A stretch of 24,976 nucleotides of DNA from CAZTEB01 sp964612735 (lineage in GTDB: Bacteria > Patescibacteriota > Microgenomatia > UBA1400 > PJMF01), in contig CAZTEB010000009.1 in NCBI GenBank assembly GCA_964612735.1, positions 1 through 24,976 of the forward strand. The letters run 5' to 3'. The first letter of the stretch is position 1, and every line of letters begins with the position of its first letter. The position numbers and the translations under genes are program-made. A model generated the notes under the pieces. That model did no database searches. It saw only the letters and a list, made by a program, of their open reading frames with translations, and was not told the origin of the DNA. Of this stretch, positions 14,786 to 22,687 are shown piece after piece.

Positions 14786-14814
14786 AGTATGGAGGATTTT
14801 TGGAAAGACATCAA
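14786..14814 (-). promoter_or_regulatory. Promoter of the LiaI-like/cmk operon
   Basis: On the minus strand TTGATG (14814-14809), a 17-bp spacer and CATACT (14791-14786). The start would be at about 14779, giving a leader of some 25 bases with the AAGGAG Shine-Dalgarno. Confidence 0.45.
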
Positions 14815-14858
14815 GCAGCGTTCATTAAAGCACGGCCGCCGCCAATGTACGTTATTGG

Positions 14859-15308
14859 TCATGCTCTCAACTTCTGCTTCGTCTCGCGCTCGACATCGCG
14901 CTTGAGGGCTCTTTTGCGCAGCTCTGATCTTTTTTCATGCTGCTTTTTACCACGAGCAATACCAAATGATAATTTAATCTTGTTACGCTCGAGCTCAAAA
15001 GCCAAAGGCACTAACGTCCGGCCTTTTTGTGCGCTAGCTTCTTTAAGCTGGAAAATTTCCTTTTTTTTGAGCAGTAGCTTGCGTGTTCGCTTGGGATCAT
15101 ACTTAGTGGTATCAGCATATTGGTATGGAGTAATTTGCGCACCCAACAGAAAAGCTTCATCGCCAACCACTTTAACGTGACTGCCCTTAAGCGAGGCTTG
15201 CTTTGACCTTAGACTTTTGACTTCAGGTCCCGTCAAAACTACCCCAGCTTGATAGGTAGTGAGGATTTCATATTCGTGCTTGGCTTTACTATTGATAACG
15301 AGCTGCAT
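14859..15308 (-). CDS. smpB: SsrA-binding protein SmpB
   Basis: 149 aa, normal length. Binds tmRNA and brings it to stalled ribosomes for trans-translation. Family landmarks: NSKAKHEYEI at the N-terminus, GVVLTGPEVKSLRSKQASLKGS, the RTRKLLLKKKEI hairpin, VPLAFELERNKIKLSFGIARGKKQHEKR and a basic C-terminal tail (RKRALKRDVERETK) that enters the ribosomal mRNA channel. I chose the ATG at 15308 over in-frame starts upstream because homologues start just before NSKA and because a TATAAT lies exactly six bases before it. No tmRNA gene (ssrA) is recognisable in the window. Confidence 0.96.
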   Translation of the reverse strand: MQLVINSKAKHEYEILTTYQAGVVLTGPEVKSLRSKQASLKGSHVKVVGDEAFLLGAQITPYQYADTTKYDPKRTRKLLLKKKEIFQLKEASAQKGRTLVPLAFELERNKIKLSFGIARGKKQHEKRSELRKRALKRDVERETKQKLRA

Positions 15309-15314
15309 CAGGTG

Positions 15315-15320
15315 ATTATA
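15315..15320 (-). promoter_or_regulatory. -10 element of smpB overlapping the upstream stop codon
   Basis: TATAAT on the minus strand contains the TAA stop of the preceding gene and lies six bases before the smpB ATG, so the transcript should begin at the ATG. No Shine-Dalgarno lies at usable spacing and no good -35 is seen. Confidence 0.5.
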
Positions 15321-17610
15321 ACCCCACCTCATACAGAATCGAGCCACTGATAGCAAAACCTTTGTTTTGGGACTCGTCGACTACTAGGTTGTTAGCCGTC
15401 GCTAAAGACTGGCTTACTACTTCTTTGATAAAAGTACCATCTTTGGAAAGAACCACCACTCGTTGACGCTCTGGCTCCAAAACGTACACATTTTCACCGT
15501 CTTCACTCGCAAATAACAACAACCTACTCGTAAACGGCTGTGCAAGACCTTGCACTTCAAAGTCTTGTCGTACGCCACTTTGCAACTGCATGATCTCACC
15601 ATCTCTAGTAGCCAACCAAATGCTTCCATCAATCACCATGTCGGTAACGGCTTCAAAGTTCAAATCTTGACCAGCTCGCAGCCACCGAACAGCTTCTTCA
15701 AAACCTTCATCTGCCGGCGGATATCGATATATGGTTCTGGCCTCAGGGTTAAAGATATAGAGCGAGTTAGCAAACGATGAGATGAGCTGAGCGTCTGTAG
15801 TCACATCGTCTTGATCAATTTCCCTTGCAATACTCGTCTGAGTAGTTGGATCGATACTTAAGATGCCATCTGCCAATATCCAGATAGTCTCACCTGGAAA
15901 GCCCAGGGAAATATCGCGAACTTCAGCTATGTCATCAACTTGAATGCTCTCAAGCGATGCGTCGCTCAGATCAACTGTGACAATAGTGCTAGTACCTGTG
16001 TCATAGAGAAAGGCTTGGCCATCAGCAAAACCAGCTTGCGTAAAAAGAATGTCAGGCTGTTGGATTCGAGCGTCTACGAAAACTGGTAGCTCATTGCGCT
16101 CCTCAGTGCCAGAGATAGCACCAGCTAAAGCCTGAGCCTCCTCAAGCTGCTGAGAAACTAAGGCGCTGCCGGGCGCTCGAGAACCTAACTCCACTCGCAA
16201 TGCTTCTAGCTGTGCGATGGCATCAGCAACTTGCTCGCGAGCAGTCACAGGGCTAGCATCTGCAATTGACTGTGCTTGCTCAAGTTGTTGCTCGAGCGGT
16301 TGTAGTCTCTCAAGTACCTGAGCTCGCTGTGTTAGTCGTTGCTGCCTCCAAAAAAACCAAGCAGTAACAATGATCGCCAGCACTAAGCCACCACCCACTA
16401 GCCTCCACATAATCCCAGAGCTGGAACCACCCACATAGACATCTCGTGAGAACATGCGACGCGCAGCATGTACTGGAGATAGTGCTCGTTTAGCGCTGGT
16501 ATGTTGCGACTGAAATGCTGATCCCGCTGAAGCAGTTGATGCCGAAGAAACTACCCCACCGCTAGAGGAAACTGATTGCGATCTTCGGGAAGCTACCATG
16601 TGTTTAATGTGTGCTGCAAAAGCTTGACCAGCAGTAACAGCAACCGTCGCACCCGAAGACACAGTTCCGCCCAAGCTAACCAAACCAGAACCAATGGCGC
16701 CAGCCACAGAACGAGCCTTTTGGTCGATTTTTGCATCAGCCAACTTACTAGAGGCTTGCTTAACACTCAGTAGTGAACGAGCTACGAGTGACTCCTCACT
16801 CGTAGAAAGAATGGGTCGTTCGGGATCTTCATCTCCACTACCCAAAACCGCTGACGCAGTCAGGGGCTCAACATGAGTATCTGACTCTAGAGCTTGTGCT
16901 TCAAGTGATTCATGTGACTCTTGGGGCTGAGCAGAGCTTTGAGTGCCGGAAATTTCTTGTTTGGACTGATCCTGCAAGGCACGTCTCGTGCTAGCCGCAG
17001 CTATACCCGCAGCCTCAGCAGCTTTACTTGTATGAGCTGATTCAGAAGTGACAGGCTGCAGTGAAACAAATGCCATGGCTGACAGCGAAGTCGCTTCTTG
17101 CAAGTGTAGGCCGGGAGCAATGGAGGTGACAATAGTATCACTTTCGTAGCCCTGATTAATTTTCTGTCGTACTTCATCAAGGAAGTGCTCTTGTGCTTGT
17201 TGGGTGGCTAAAATATAAAGGTCACCAACCTGATACTTTCCCTCACGAATCTGAAGCTTTGCCTCAGGTGTCAAAATACTACCGACCTTGTCACCACGAC
17301 GCAACGTCACCCCAGCCCAGTAGCTGCAAAAGACGCTAGTCTCCTCAGTAAAAAGCACAGCAGCACAAGCTAGACGACACTCTTTATGAGCTGCATCTGT
17401 CAAAATCTTTTGCGTTATGGAGTAGAGTTCAGCCCCAGTAGTAATCTGCTCAGATTGGAGAGTGTCGACCACGTCACGACCGACGTTACTAGCGTGGCTC
17501 CCGGACACTGCCAGACTCCAAACTGTACTCCCAGAACCATCGCTCGTTATACTCGCCCATCCATCCAACTGCGGCAGGCCAATCAGGGGCGTCACCTGCG
17601 CTTTATGCAT
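15316..17610 (-). CDS. Single-pass membrane protein: PP2C-like pseudo-phosphatase domain, coiled coil and extracellular propeller-like domain
   Basis: 764 aa from the ATG at 17610. Residues about 15-165 resemble a PPM/PP2C phosphatase fold (LAVSGSHASNVGRDV, GVTLRRGDKVG, YQVGDLYILAT, SDTIVTSI). The metal-binding Asp of the DG motif is Ser (LAVSG) and the later TDG is TQQ, so it is probably catalytically dead. Residues about 180-395 are low-complexity Ser/Ala/Gln-rich linker. One membrane helix lies at about 400-421, then a Gln/Leu/Ala coiled coil (about 425-500) and some 260 residues of repeated beta-strand units with Trp/Asp/Gly turns (IWILADG, SIWLATRDG, NVYVLEPER), like an NHL-type propeller. 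I do not know a characterised homologue. It may link an intracellular signal to an external ligand; this is inference. Confidence 0.85.
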   Translation of the reverse strand: MHKAQVTPLIGLPQLDGWASITSDGSGSTVWSLAVSGSHASNVGRDVVDTLQSEQITTGAELYSITQKILTDAAHKECRLACAAVLFTEETSVFCSYWAGVTLRRGDKVGSILTPEAKLQIREGKYQVGDLYILATQQAQEHFLDEVRQKINQGYESDTIVTSIAPGLHLQEATSLSAMAFVSLQPVTSESAHTSKAAEAAGIAAASTRRALQDQSKQEISGTQSSAQPQESHESLEAQALESDTHVEPLTASAVLGSGDEDPERPILSTSEESLVARSLLSVKQASSKLADAKIDQKARSVAGAIGSGLVSLGGTVSSGATVAVTAGQAFAAHIKHMVASRRSQSVSSSGGVVSSASTASAGSAFQSQHTSAKRALSPVHAARRMFSRDVYVGGSSSGIMWRLVGGGLVLAIIVTAWFFWRQQRLTQRAQVLERLQPLEQQLEQAQSIADASPVTAREQVADAIAQLEALRVELGSRAPGSALVSQQLEEAQALAGAISGTEERNELPVFVDARIQQPDILFTQAGFADGQAFLYDTGTSTIVTVDLSDASLESIQVDDIAEVRDISLGFPGETIWILADGILSIDPTTQTSIAREIDQDDVTTDAQLISSFANSLYIFNPEARTIYRYPPADEGFEEAVRWLRAGQDLNFEAVTDMVIDGSIWLATRDGEIMQLQSGVRQDFEVQGLAQPFTSRLLLFASEDGENVYVLEPERQRVVVLSKDGTFIKEVVSQSLATANNLVVDESQNKGFAISGSILYEVGL

Positions 17611-17616
17611 CAAACT

Positions 17617-17622
17617 ATTGTA
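17617..17622 (-). promoter_or_regulatory. -10 element of the pseudo-phosphatase/propeller gene, leaderless-type
   Basis: TACAAT on the minus strand lies six bases before the ATG at 17610, predicting a transcript that starts at the A of the ATG. It supports choosing ATG at 17610 over TTG at 17613. No Shine-Dalgarno and no clear -35. Confidence 0.5.
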
Positions 17623-17634
17623 ACATGATGAAAA

Positions 17635-17898
17635 CTACAAAAATAAGATAAACGACACGAATACCACTAAGGCTAAAATCAAGTGAGCATAGCCTATAGT
17701 AGTAATAGTAGGCGAAAAGGTGGTAATCAACGTATTCTTCATGACTGAAATCTGACGGGTGACCACAAACGCGAATGCCAGATACAGACCAGCAGCAATC
17801 ACAAAGAGCAATTTAAAGAGCAAAACAAAAAGGACGCCAGTCGTAGCAGGAGCAGTACTTCCGACAACCACTGGGGCTTGAAGCAATAACATCAACAT
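17635..17898 (-). CDS. Small two-helix membrane protein, DUF5657-like
   Basis: 87 aa with two long hydrophobic helices (about 22-46 and 62-86) joined by a short polar loop (VTRQISVMKNTL). The pattern resembles small DUF5657 proteins of Patescibacteria; this is recalled, not searched. The ATG lies two bases after the TAG of the PH-domain gene, so the two are translationally coupled and likely work together. A start at the second Met (17892) is also possible. Function unknown. Confidence 0.75.
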   Translation of the reverse strand: MLMLLLQAPVVVGSTAPATTGVLFVLLFKLLFVIAAGLYLAFAFVVTRQISVMKNTLITTFSPTITTIGYAHLILALVVFVSFILFL

Positions 17899-17900
17899 AG

Positions 17901-18653
17901 CTAGTTCACCCTTCCTTCGATCTTCTCTCGTTCTTCTTCGAGGAGTAATTCATTTAATAGTCGCGTTACCTTAGCGGGCTTGGGCACATCCTCAAACTCG
18001 ATCTCAGCATTGGTACCAGCGGTCTGAATTTTGACGGTGCCGAAGTTAAAGGCAGAACGAATTGCGCCACCAGTCTCAGCAGTCACATCCTCGATGTTAT
18101 CAATCTTAGCTGCAGTGATGTTTTTGTAGATCAATGACAAGAAATCAACATCGATGATGCGCTCGTCGGTAATGATGTAGACATTGAAGAACCAAGTCAA
18201 AAACGACTCAAGTGAATAGCCTATCAACAGCAGGTACCAAAATACTAGGCCAGCGATTCGATAATTAATGGGCAGAAATGATAAAAATGGCGCTGCCGAG
18301 AAAAGCACTGGTGCAAACAACACCAATAAGGTCACGATGGTGATCCAACGCACTTGAGTGACGGGGTGCTTTCGCAGCAGTAATAATACCTGCTCCGCTC
18401 TGTCCTGAGAATCAAAAAAGACTTGGAGTGGCTTAGCGGCAAACGAGTCAAACGGACTATGAGATGGTCGCTCAGACCGCATTACTTCTGAGTACTCATC
18501 AACTGGACGATGGGGTTGCTTCTCGTTCTTAGGCTGAGCTACTCTGGGTGCGCGGTCAGGCGCCTCGTCTTGAGAGTGAGCTACTTCATCGGTAGAATCC
18601 GCAGACTGGACTTGTGATCTATTTTGCCGGGATGCGTCAAAAATATCTGGCAT
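17901..18653 (-). CDS. Membrane protein with bacterial PH (bPH2/YdbS-like) domain
   Basis: 250 aa. Residues 1-70 are polar and disordered-looking. Two hydrophobic stretches follow (about 101-128 and 131-158), and then a bPH2-type domain (about 150-240) with YIITDERIIDVDFLSLIYKN, and a strand pattern KIDNIEDVTAE and FNFGTVKIQTAGT typical of YdbS/YdbT-like proteins. In other bacteria such proteins sit in the cytoplasmic membrane, with roles that are poorly known. It overlaps nothing but is coupled to the 87-aa membrane protein. A TATAAT with extended TGG lies eight bases before the ATG, inside the intergenic gap after lepA. Confidence 0.85.
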   Translation of the reverse strand: MPDIFDASRQNRSQVQSADSTDEVAHSQDEAPDRAPRVAQPKNEKQPHRPVDEYSEVMRSERPSHSPFDSFAAKPLQVFFDSQDRAEQVLLLLRKHPVTQVRWITIVTLLVLFAPVLFSAAPFLSFLPINYRIAGLVFWYLLLIGYSLESFLTWFFNVYIITDERIIDVDFLSLIYKNITAAKIDNIEDVTAETGGAIRSAFNFGTVKIQTAGTNAEIEFEDVPKPAKVTRLLNELLLEEEREKIEGRVN

Positions 18654-18661
18654 TAAAAAGT

Positions 18662-18670
18662 ATTATACCA
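18662..18670 (-). promoter_or_regulatory. Extended -10 of the PH-domain gene, leaderless-type
   Basis: TGGTATAAT on the minus strand (18670-18662) is a consensus extended -10. It ends eight bases before the ATG at 18653, so the transcript should start within about two bases of the start codon. No Shine-Dalgarno. Confidence 0.6.
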
Positions 18671-18673
18671 GGC

Positions 18674-20464
18674 TTATCGCTTCAACACCGCCATGAACGT
18701 GTCTTGATTAAGTTCAACTTTTCCAAACTGTTTGAGGCGCTTCTTACCCTTAGCTTGCTTGCGAAGTAACTTTTGGCGTCTCGTCACGTCACCACCATAG
18801 AGCTTAGCGGTTACATCTTTACGATATGCTTTGACTGTTTCTCGAGCTACTACCTTACCACCTATAGCAGCTTGGATCGGAACTTCAAACAACTGTCTAG
18901 GCACCACTTCTTTGAGTTTTTTGACGATAGTCCTACCTATCTGCTCTGCCTGCTCACGAACTACCATCACGCTTAAAGCTTCGACCGGCTCTTTATTTAT
19001 CAGAATAGAAAGTTTCACGGCATCAACTGGCACGTAACCCGAGAGCTCGTACTCAAGAGATGCAAACCCGGAAGTGACTGATTTGAGCGTGTCATGAAAG
19101 TCAGTAATTATTTCTGCCAACGGCAGCTTATACTCTAGTCGAACTCGTTTACCGATATGCGTGGTACCTTGAAGCTCCCCTCGCCTATCCTGCACCAGCT
19201 GCATCACAGCTCCCATGTACTCATCAGGTACAAAAATTGAGGCAATGGTCATTGGCTCGGCTATGCTGAGTATCTCACTAGGATCTGGCATTTCTGCCGA
19301 ACTATGAATGAGACTAGTCTCACCATCGCTACCAGCAATCTGATACGTCACAGACGGTGCTGTGGCCAACAGCGACAAATCAAACTCACGCTTAAATCGC
19401 TCCAGCACTATCTCTGCATGAAGTATTCCCAAAAAACCCATGCGCAAACCATTGCCGAGAGCTGGAGAGTGAGTGCCGGTGTATGTCAGCGCCGCGTCAT
19501 GGAGCGCCAGCTTGGCAGCGGCATCTTGCAGCAAAGCAAAGTCATCAGCTTCGATAGGAAACACTTCCATGTAAACCATTGGTTGAGGTTCTTTGAATCC
19601 CTTCAGTTGAACAACGGCACCTTTACTAGCAGCTAGTACGGTCGTAAGCGTGTCGCCAACTTTAATCTGTCGAATGTCTTTTATGCCGGTCGCCACATAT
19701 CCAACTTCGCCAACTTGCAGCTCGTCCACTGGTTTCATAGCTGGAGAAAAGATTCCTATCTCAAGTGGTTGAAACTCAGCTTCGGTGGCTACAGCATGTA
19801 GTTTAGTCAATTGAAGTGGTCCGTCTACTACTCGTACATAGGCAATGGCACCCTTGTGTTGGTGAAACTGGGACGTCATCACCAGTGCTCGTGGGGATGG
19901 TGACGCTGAAGCTGTAGGTGCGGGGATACGATCGATTACTGCTCCAAGAACATCTTCGACCCCAGCGCCAGTTTTAGCAGAAACCATCAATATATCCTCC
20001 TCAGCGATGCCGAAGGTCTCCATGCACTCCAACGTAACTGCCTCAACTTCTGAGGCTGGTAAGTCAATTTTATTCAAGACGGGAATAATGGTGAGCCCCA
20101 ACTCACGAGCCTTTTCAAAATTCGACAGCGTTTGAGCTTGGATACCCTGAGTGGCGTCAACTAACAACACTGCCCCTTCACAAGCAGCAAGCGAACGACT
20201 TACTTCGTAGCCAAAATCTACGTGGCCGGGAGTGTCAATTAGATTAAGCGTGTATTTTTGACCTTGATGGGAGTACTGCATCCGAACAGGTGCCATCTTA
20301 ATGGTGATACCTCGCTCTTGCTCTATGGGATTACTGTCCATCATGCGCTCAGTAAACTGCTGGTCGGTTACTGTCTCAGTGAGACGCAATAACCTGTCGG
20401 TCAATGTCGTCTTGCCGTGATCTATGTGAGCGATAATGGAAAAATTTCTGATATGGTCAGTCAC
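18674..20464 (-). CDS. lepA: Elongation factor 4 (LepA) GTPase
   Basis: 596 aa from GTG at 20464. Ribosome-associated translational GTPase that affects elongation and 30S assembly. G motifs: AHIDHGKTT (G1), ERGITIK (G2), DTPGHVDF with the catalytic His (G3), NKID (G4) and SAKTG (G5). The C-terminal LepA-specific domain is complete, ending GKKRLKQFGKVEL...FMAVLKR. An ATG six codons upstream (20482) is possible, but the GTG gives the N-terminus MTDHIRNFSIIAHIDHG that matches the family, and a TATACT lies exactly six bases before it. rpsT lies immediately upstream on the same strand, separated by 69 bases. Confidence 0.97.
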   Translation of the reverse strand: MTDHIRNFSIIAHIDHGKTTLTDRLLRLTETVTDQQFTERMMDSNPIEQERGITIKMAPVRMQYSHQGQKYTLNLIDTPGHVDFGYEVSRSLAACEGAVLLVDATQGIQAQTLSNFEKARELGLTIIPVLNKIDLPASEVEAVTLECMETFGIAEEDILMVSAKTGAGVEDVLGAVIDRIPAPTASASPSPRALVMTSQFHQHKGAIAYVRVVDGPLQLTKLHAVATEAEFQPLEIGIFSPAMKPVDELQVGEVGYVATGIKDIRQIKVGDTLTTVLAASKGAVVQLKGFKEPQPMVYMEVFPIEADDFALLQDAAAKLALHDAALTYTGTHSPALGNGLRMGFLGILHAEIVLERFKREFDLSLLATAPSVTYQIAGSDGETSLIHSSAEMPDPSEILSIAEPMTIASIFVPDEYMGAVMQLVQDRRGELQGTTHIGKRVRLEYKLPLAEIITDFHDTLKSVTSGFASLEYELSGYVPVDAVKLSILINKEPVEALSVMVVREQAEQIGRTIVKKLKEVVPRQLFEVPIQAAIGGKVVARETVKAYRKDVTAKLYGGDVTRRQKLLRKQAKGKKRLKQFGKVELNQDTFMAVLKR

Positions 20465-20470
20465 TTGAGT

Positions 20471-20476
20471 AGTATA
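20471..20476 (-). promoter_or_regulatory. -10 element of lepA, leaderless-type
   Basis: TATACT on the minus strand lies six bases before GTG 20464. If the upstream ATG at 20482 were the start, this element would lie in the coding sequence. No Shine-Dalgarno precedes either codon. A -35 is not evident. Confidence 0.4.
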
Positions 20477-20533
20477 CTTCATACTCAGGTTTTTTCTTGA
20501 GGAAACGTACGCAGCGATTCGAAAAACTGAAAG

Positions 20534-20767
20534 TTACGCAATTAGCTTGCTCAGCTGACTCTTAATTCGAGCAGCTCGATTACGATGAAAAATGTTTCGC
20601 TTCACAGCTCGATCGATAGCAGAGAAAGCAGCTGACAAGCCAGCTGGCTTGGGATCACTCTTGTAGGCATCAGTCAGAGTCTTAACCCTGGACTTGATCC
20701 GACGATTCGTGATCGTTTTTCGTTTACTAACCCGAAGTGCCTTTTTTGCGTTCTTGAGTAATGGCAT
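20534..20767 (-). CDS. rpsT: 30S ribosomal protein S20
   Basis: 77 aa, slightly short for bacterial S20 but otherwise normal. It has the N-terminal KNAKKALRVSKRKTITNRRIKSRVKTL helix pattern (interrupted here: KNAKKALRVSKR, then NRRIKSRVKTL), an AAFSAIDRAVKRNIFHRNRAAR core and SQLSKL at the end. It binds 16S rRNA in the 30S body. It is divergent from murJ and lies upstream of lepA. No Shine-Dalgarno precedes the ATG; a TACAAT lies eight bases before it. Confidence 0.95.
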   Translation of the reverse strand: MPLLKNAKKALRVSKRKTITNRRIKSRVKTLTDAYKSDPKPAGLSAAFSAIDRAVKRNIFHRNRAARIKSQLSKLIA

Positions 20768-20775
20768 AGAGCGGT

Positions 20776-20804
20776 ATTGTACTAGAGGTCAGGAGAAAAT
20801 GCAA
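20776..20804 (-). promoter_or_regulatory. Promoter of rpsT, leaderless-type
   Basis: On the minus strand TTGCAT (20804-20799), a 17-bp spacer and TACAAT (20781-20776). The -10 ends eight bases before the rpsT ATG, predicting a leader of about two bases and no Shine-Dalgarno. Confidence 0.55.
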
Positions 20805-20856
20805 AGCCGCACGCCATTTTGCCCCTCAAACACAAGCCTCATCCGCGACTTAGTAC

Positions 20857-20884
20857 TTATCACTGATCACGCAGCACTTATAAT
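20857..20884 (+). promoter_or_regulatory. Promoter of murJ, leaderless-type with GTG start
   Basis: TTATCA (20857-20862), a 16-bp spacer and a perfect TATAAT (20879-20884). The -10 ends six bases before the GTG start, so the transcript should start at the G of the GTG. No Shine-Dalgarno. Confidence 0.6.
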
Positions 20885-20890
20885 AGCCAT

Positions 20891-22594
20891 GTGACGTTCA
20901 AACTTCCCAGACTCCTCCAGCTCACCACCAACGGCAAGTGGCTCGAACAGCGCCAAACTTCAATTCTCTCAGCAGCCAGCATCATCACCACTACTAGTAT
21001 TATCTCTGCCCTTTCTGGGTTACTGGTAAAACGATTGCTAATCTCGCTTTTCTTCGATACCACGACTTCACAACAAGCGCTGGAAGCATTCTGGGTCGCA
21101 TTCCAAATTCCAGACATGATGTTCCAGCTAATCGTACTCGGCGCTCTTTCGGCAGCGTTCATTCCCATTTTCACTTCACAAAAGCGCAAAGACCAAAAAA
21201 TAGCGTTCACCATGAGCTCGATCATGATGAACACACTCCTACTAGCATTCGTGCTGATCGCAGGAATTGTCTTCGTGTTTGCCGAGCCCCTCACCGTGTT
21301 GAGGACAGGTGAAGGTTTCACGGCTGAGCAGGTGTCGATCGTCGTTAACCTAACTAGAATCATGCTGGTTGCTCAGTTTTTCTTCGCCGTCTCCAACTTC
21401 ATGACTGGCATCCTACAGTCGTTTCAAAGGTTTATCTTGCCAGCGATCGCCCCTATTTTGTACAACTTGGGCATCCTGCTGGGGGTGTTTGTATTTCATG
21501 AGCAGTTTGGTATCTACTCAGCTGGCATCGGCGTAGTCATTGGAGCGTTTCTCCACATGGCGATTCAGCTGCCACTCGTGAGGAAGCTCGGCTTTCGATA
21601 CACTCTCTCGTTTAACCTCAATTATCACGGCATTAAAGAGTTTTTTAATTTGATGCCACCTAGAGTTTTCTCGATAGGAGCCAATGAAATTCGCAAGCTG
21701 CTCCTTGGCTTCTTTGCGACGACTCTGGGCAACCTTAGCTTCTTCATGATGCAACTCGGTCTCTCACTGATGTCGTTGCCGATTCGCTTCTTCGGCGTCT
21801 CGATTAGCCAGGCTTCGCTGCCGTTTTTATCAGAGGAATCCAGTGATAAAGATCTACAAAAGTACCGCTCGCTAGTACTACAGTCACTGCATCAAATTGC
21901 ATTCTTTACCTTTCCAGCATCAGTGCTTCTCCTTATTCTTCGTATTCCGATCGTTCGTTTGGTGTTTGGCACCTTCAACTTCCCTTGGACCGCCACCCTA
22001 CAAACTGGACGAATTGTAGCCATCATCGCCATCTCCATCACTGCACAAGCACTCGTGCAACTGCTCATCAGGGCCTTCTATGCCTTGAAAGACACCAAGA
22101 CGCCGATGCTGGTGGCATTAGCTGACGTAGTGCTGTACATAACGTTATCAGCCTACTTTGTGTTCGGAACAAATTGGGGCGTACTTGGCATAGCAGCGGC
22201 CACAACGATCACAGCATTTGCGGAGTTACTCCTGTATCTTTGGCTACTAAACAACCGAGTTGATGGCTTGGCCGGCAAAGCCTTTTGGATACCACAGCTG
22301 AAAATGGTCGGAGCTAGTTTTCTAATGGCTGTATTTCTGTATCTACCGTTTCGAATTTTCGATGAGCTCGTCTTCGACACCAGTCGTACTATTGAGCTGA
22401 TCGGACTCACTGTCACCACAAGCACCATCGGCTTACTGGTCTATATTTTCTTCGCCATGATCTTTGAGATCAGAGAACTCAAGATGTTGACCAAAATGCT
22501 GGCTGGCTTTGGAAGATGGCGAGGTCCACTTTCAGGCAGCGACGAAGTACTCGTCGAGACCAGCATAGATACAGCTCAATCTGATCACCTCTAA
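20891..22594 (+). CDS. murJ: Lipid II flippase MurJ (MviN family)
   Basis: 567 aa with about 13-14 hydrophobic helices, MOP exporter superfamily. It moves lipid II across the membrane for the PBPs. The N-terminal signature is SALSGLLVKRLLISLFF, then AFWVAFQIPDMMFQLIVLGALSAAFIPIF (broken here at F-Q), which matches the MurJ helix 1-2 region. The conserved Arg-Arg after IPxxL in E. coli MurJ (around R52) is Phe78-Gln79. Central and C-terminal parts have LGLSLMSLPIRFFGVSISQASLPFLSE (broken as LGLSLMSLPIRFF, then ISQASLPFLSE), a MurJ feature. The start is GTG 20891; the ATG at 20889 is out of frame and stops at once. It lies upstream of the pilus genes. Confidence 0.93.
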   Translation: MTFKLPRLLQLTTNGKWLEQRQTSILSAASIITTTSIISALSGLLVKRLLISLFFDTTTSQQALEAFWVAFQIPDMMFQLIVLGALSAAFIPIFTSQKRKDQKIAFTMSSIMMNTLLLAFVLIAGIVFVFAEPLTVLRTGEGFTAEQVSIVVNLTRIMLVAQFFFAVSNFMTGILQSFQRFILPAIAPILYNLGILLGVFVFHEQFGIYSAGIGVVIGAFLHMAIQLPLVRKLGFRYTLSFNLNYHGIKEFFNLMPPRVFSIGANEIRKLLLGFFATTLGNLSFFMMQLGLSLMSLPIRFFGVSISQASLPFLSEESSDKDLQKYRSLVLQSLHQIAFFTFPASVLLLILRIPIVRLVFGTFNFPWTATLQTGRIVAIIAISITAQALVQLLIRAFYALKDTKTPMLVALADVVLYITLSAYFVFGTNWGVLGIAAATTITAFAELLLYLWLLNNRVDGLAGKAFWIPQLKMVGASFLMAVFLYLPFRIFDELVFDTSRTIELIGLTVTTSTIGLLVYIFFAMIFEIRELKMLTKMLAGFGRWRGPLSGSDEVLVETSIDTAQSDHL

Positions 22595-22626
22595 CTCCCC
22601 ATCTACTCACCCATCACCAGATGTCG

Positions 22627-22643
22627 TATACTGATACTTGATA
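22627..22643 (+). promoter_or_regulatory. Possible promoter elements before the pilN-like gene
   Basis: TATACT (22627-22632) and TTGATA (22638-22643) lie in the 93-base gap before the pilN-like ATG. Neither has a good partner element at normal spacing, and a GATACGTATC palindrome overlaps them. The leader would have no Shine-Dalgarno. Confidence 0.25.
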
Positions 22644-22687
22644 CGTATCTGTACTAGCGCAAGTTAAAAGACTTGTGTGTTCTGCCC

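Noticed and set aside
14515..15180. Long open frame (221 codons) on the plus strand
   Set aside because: It is antisense to smpB, the LiaI-like gene and their spacer, has no family resemblance and crosses gene boundaries.
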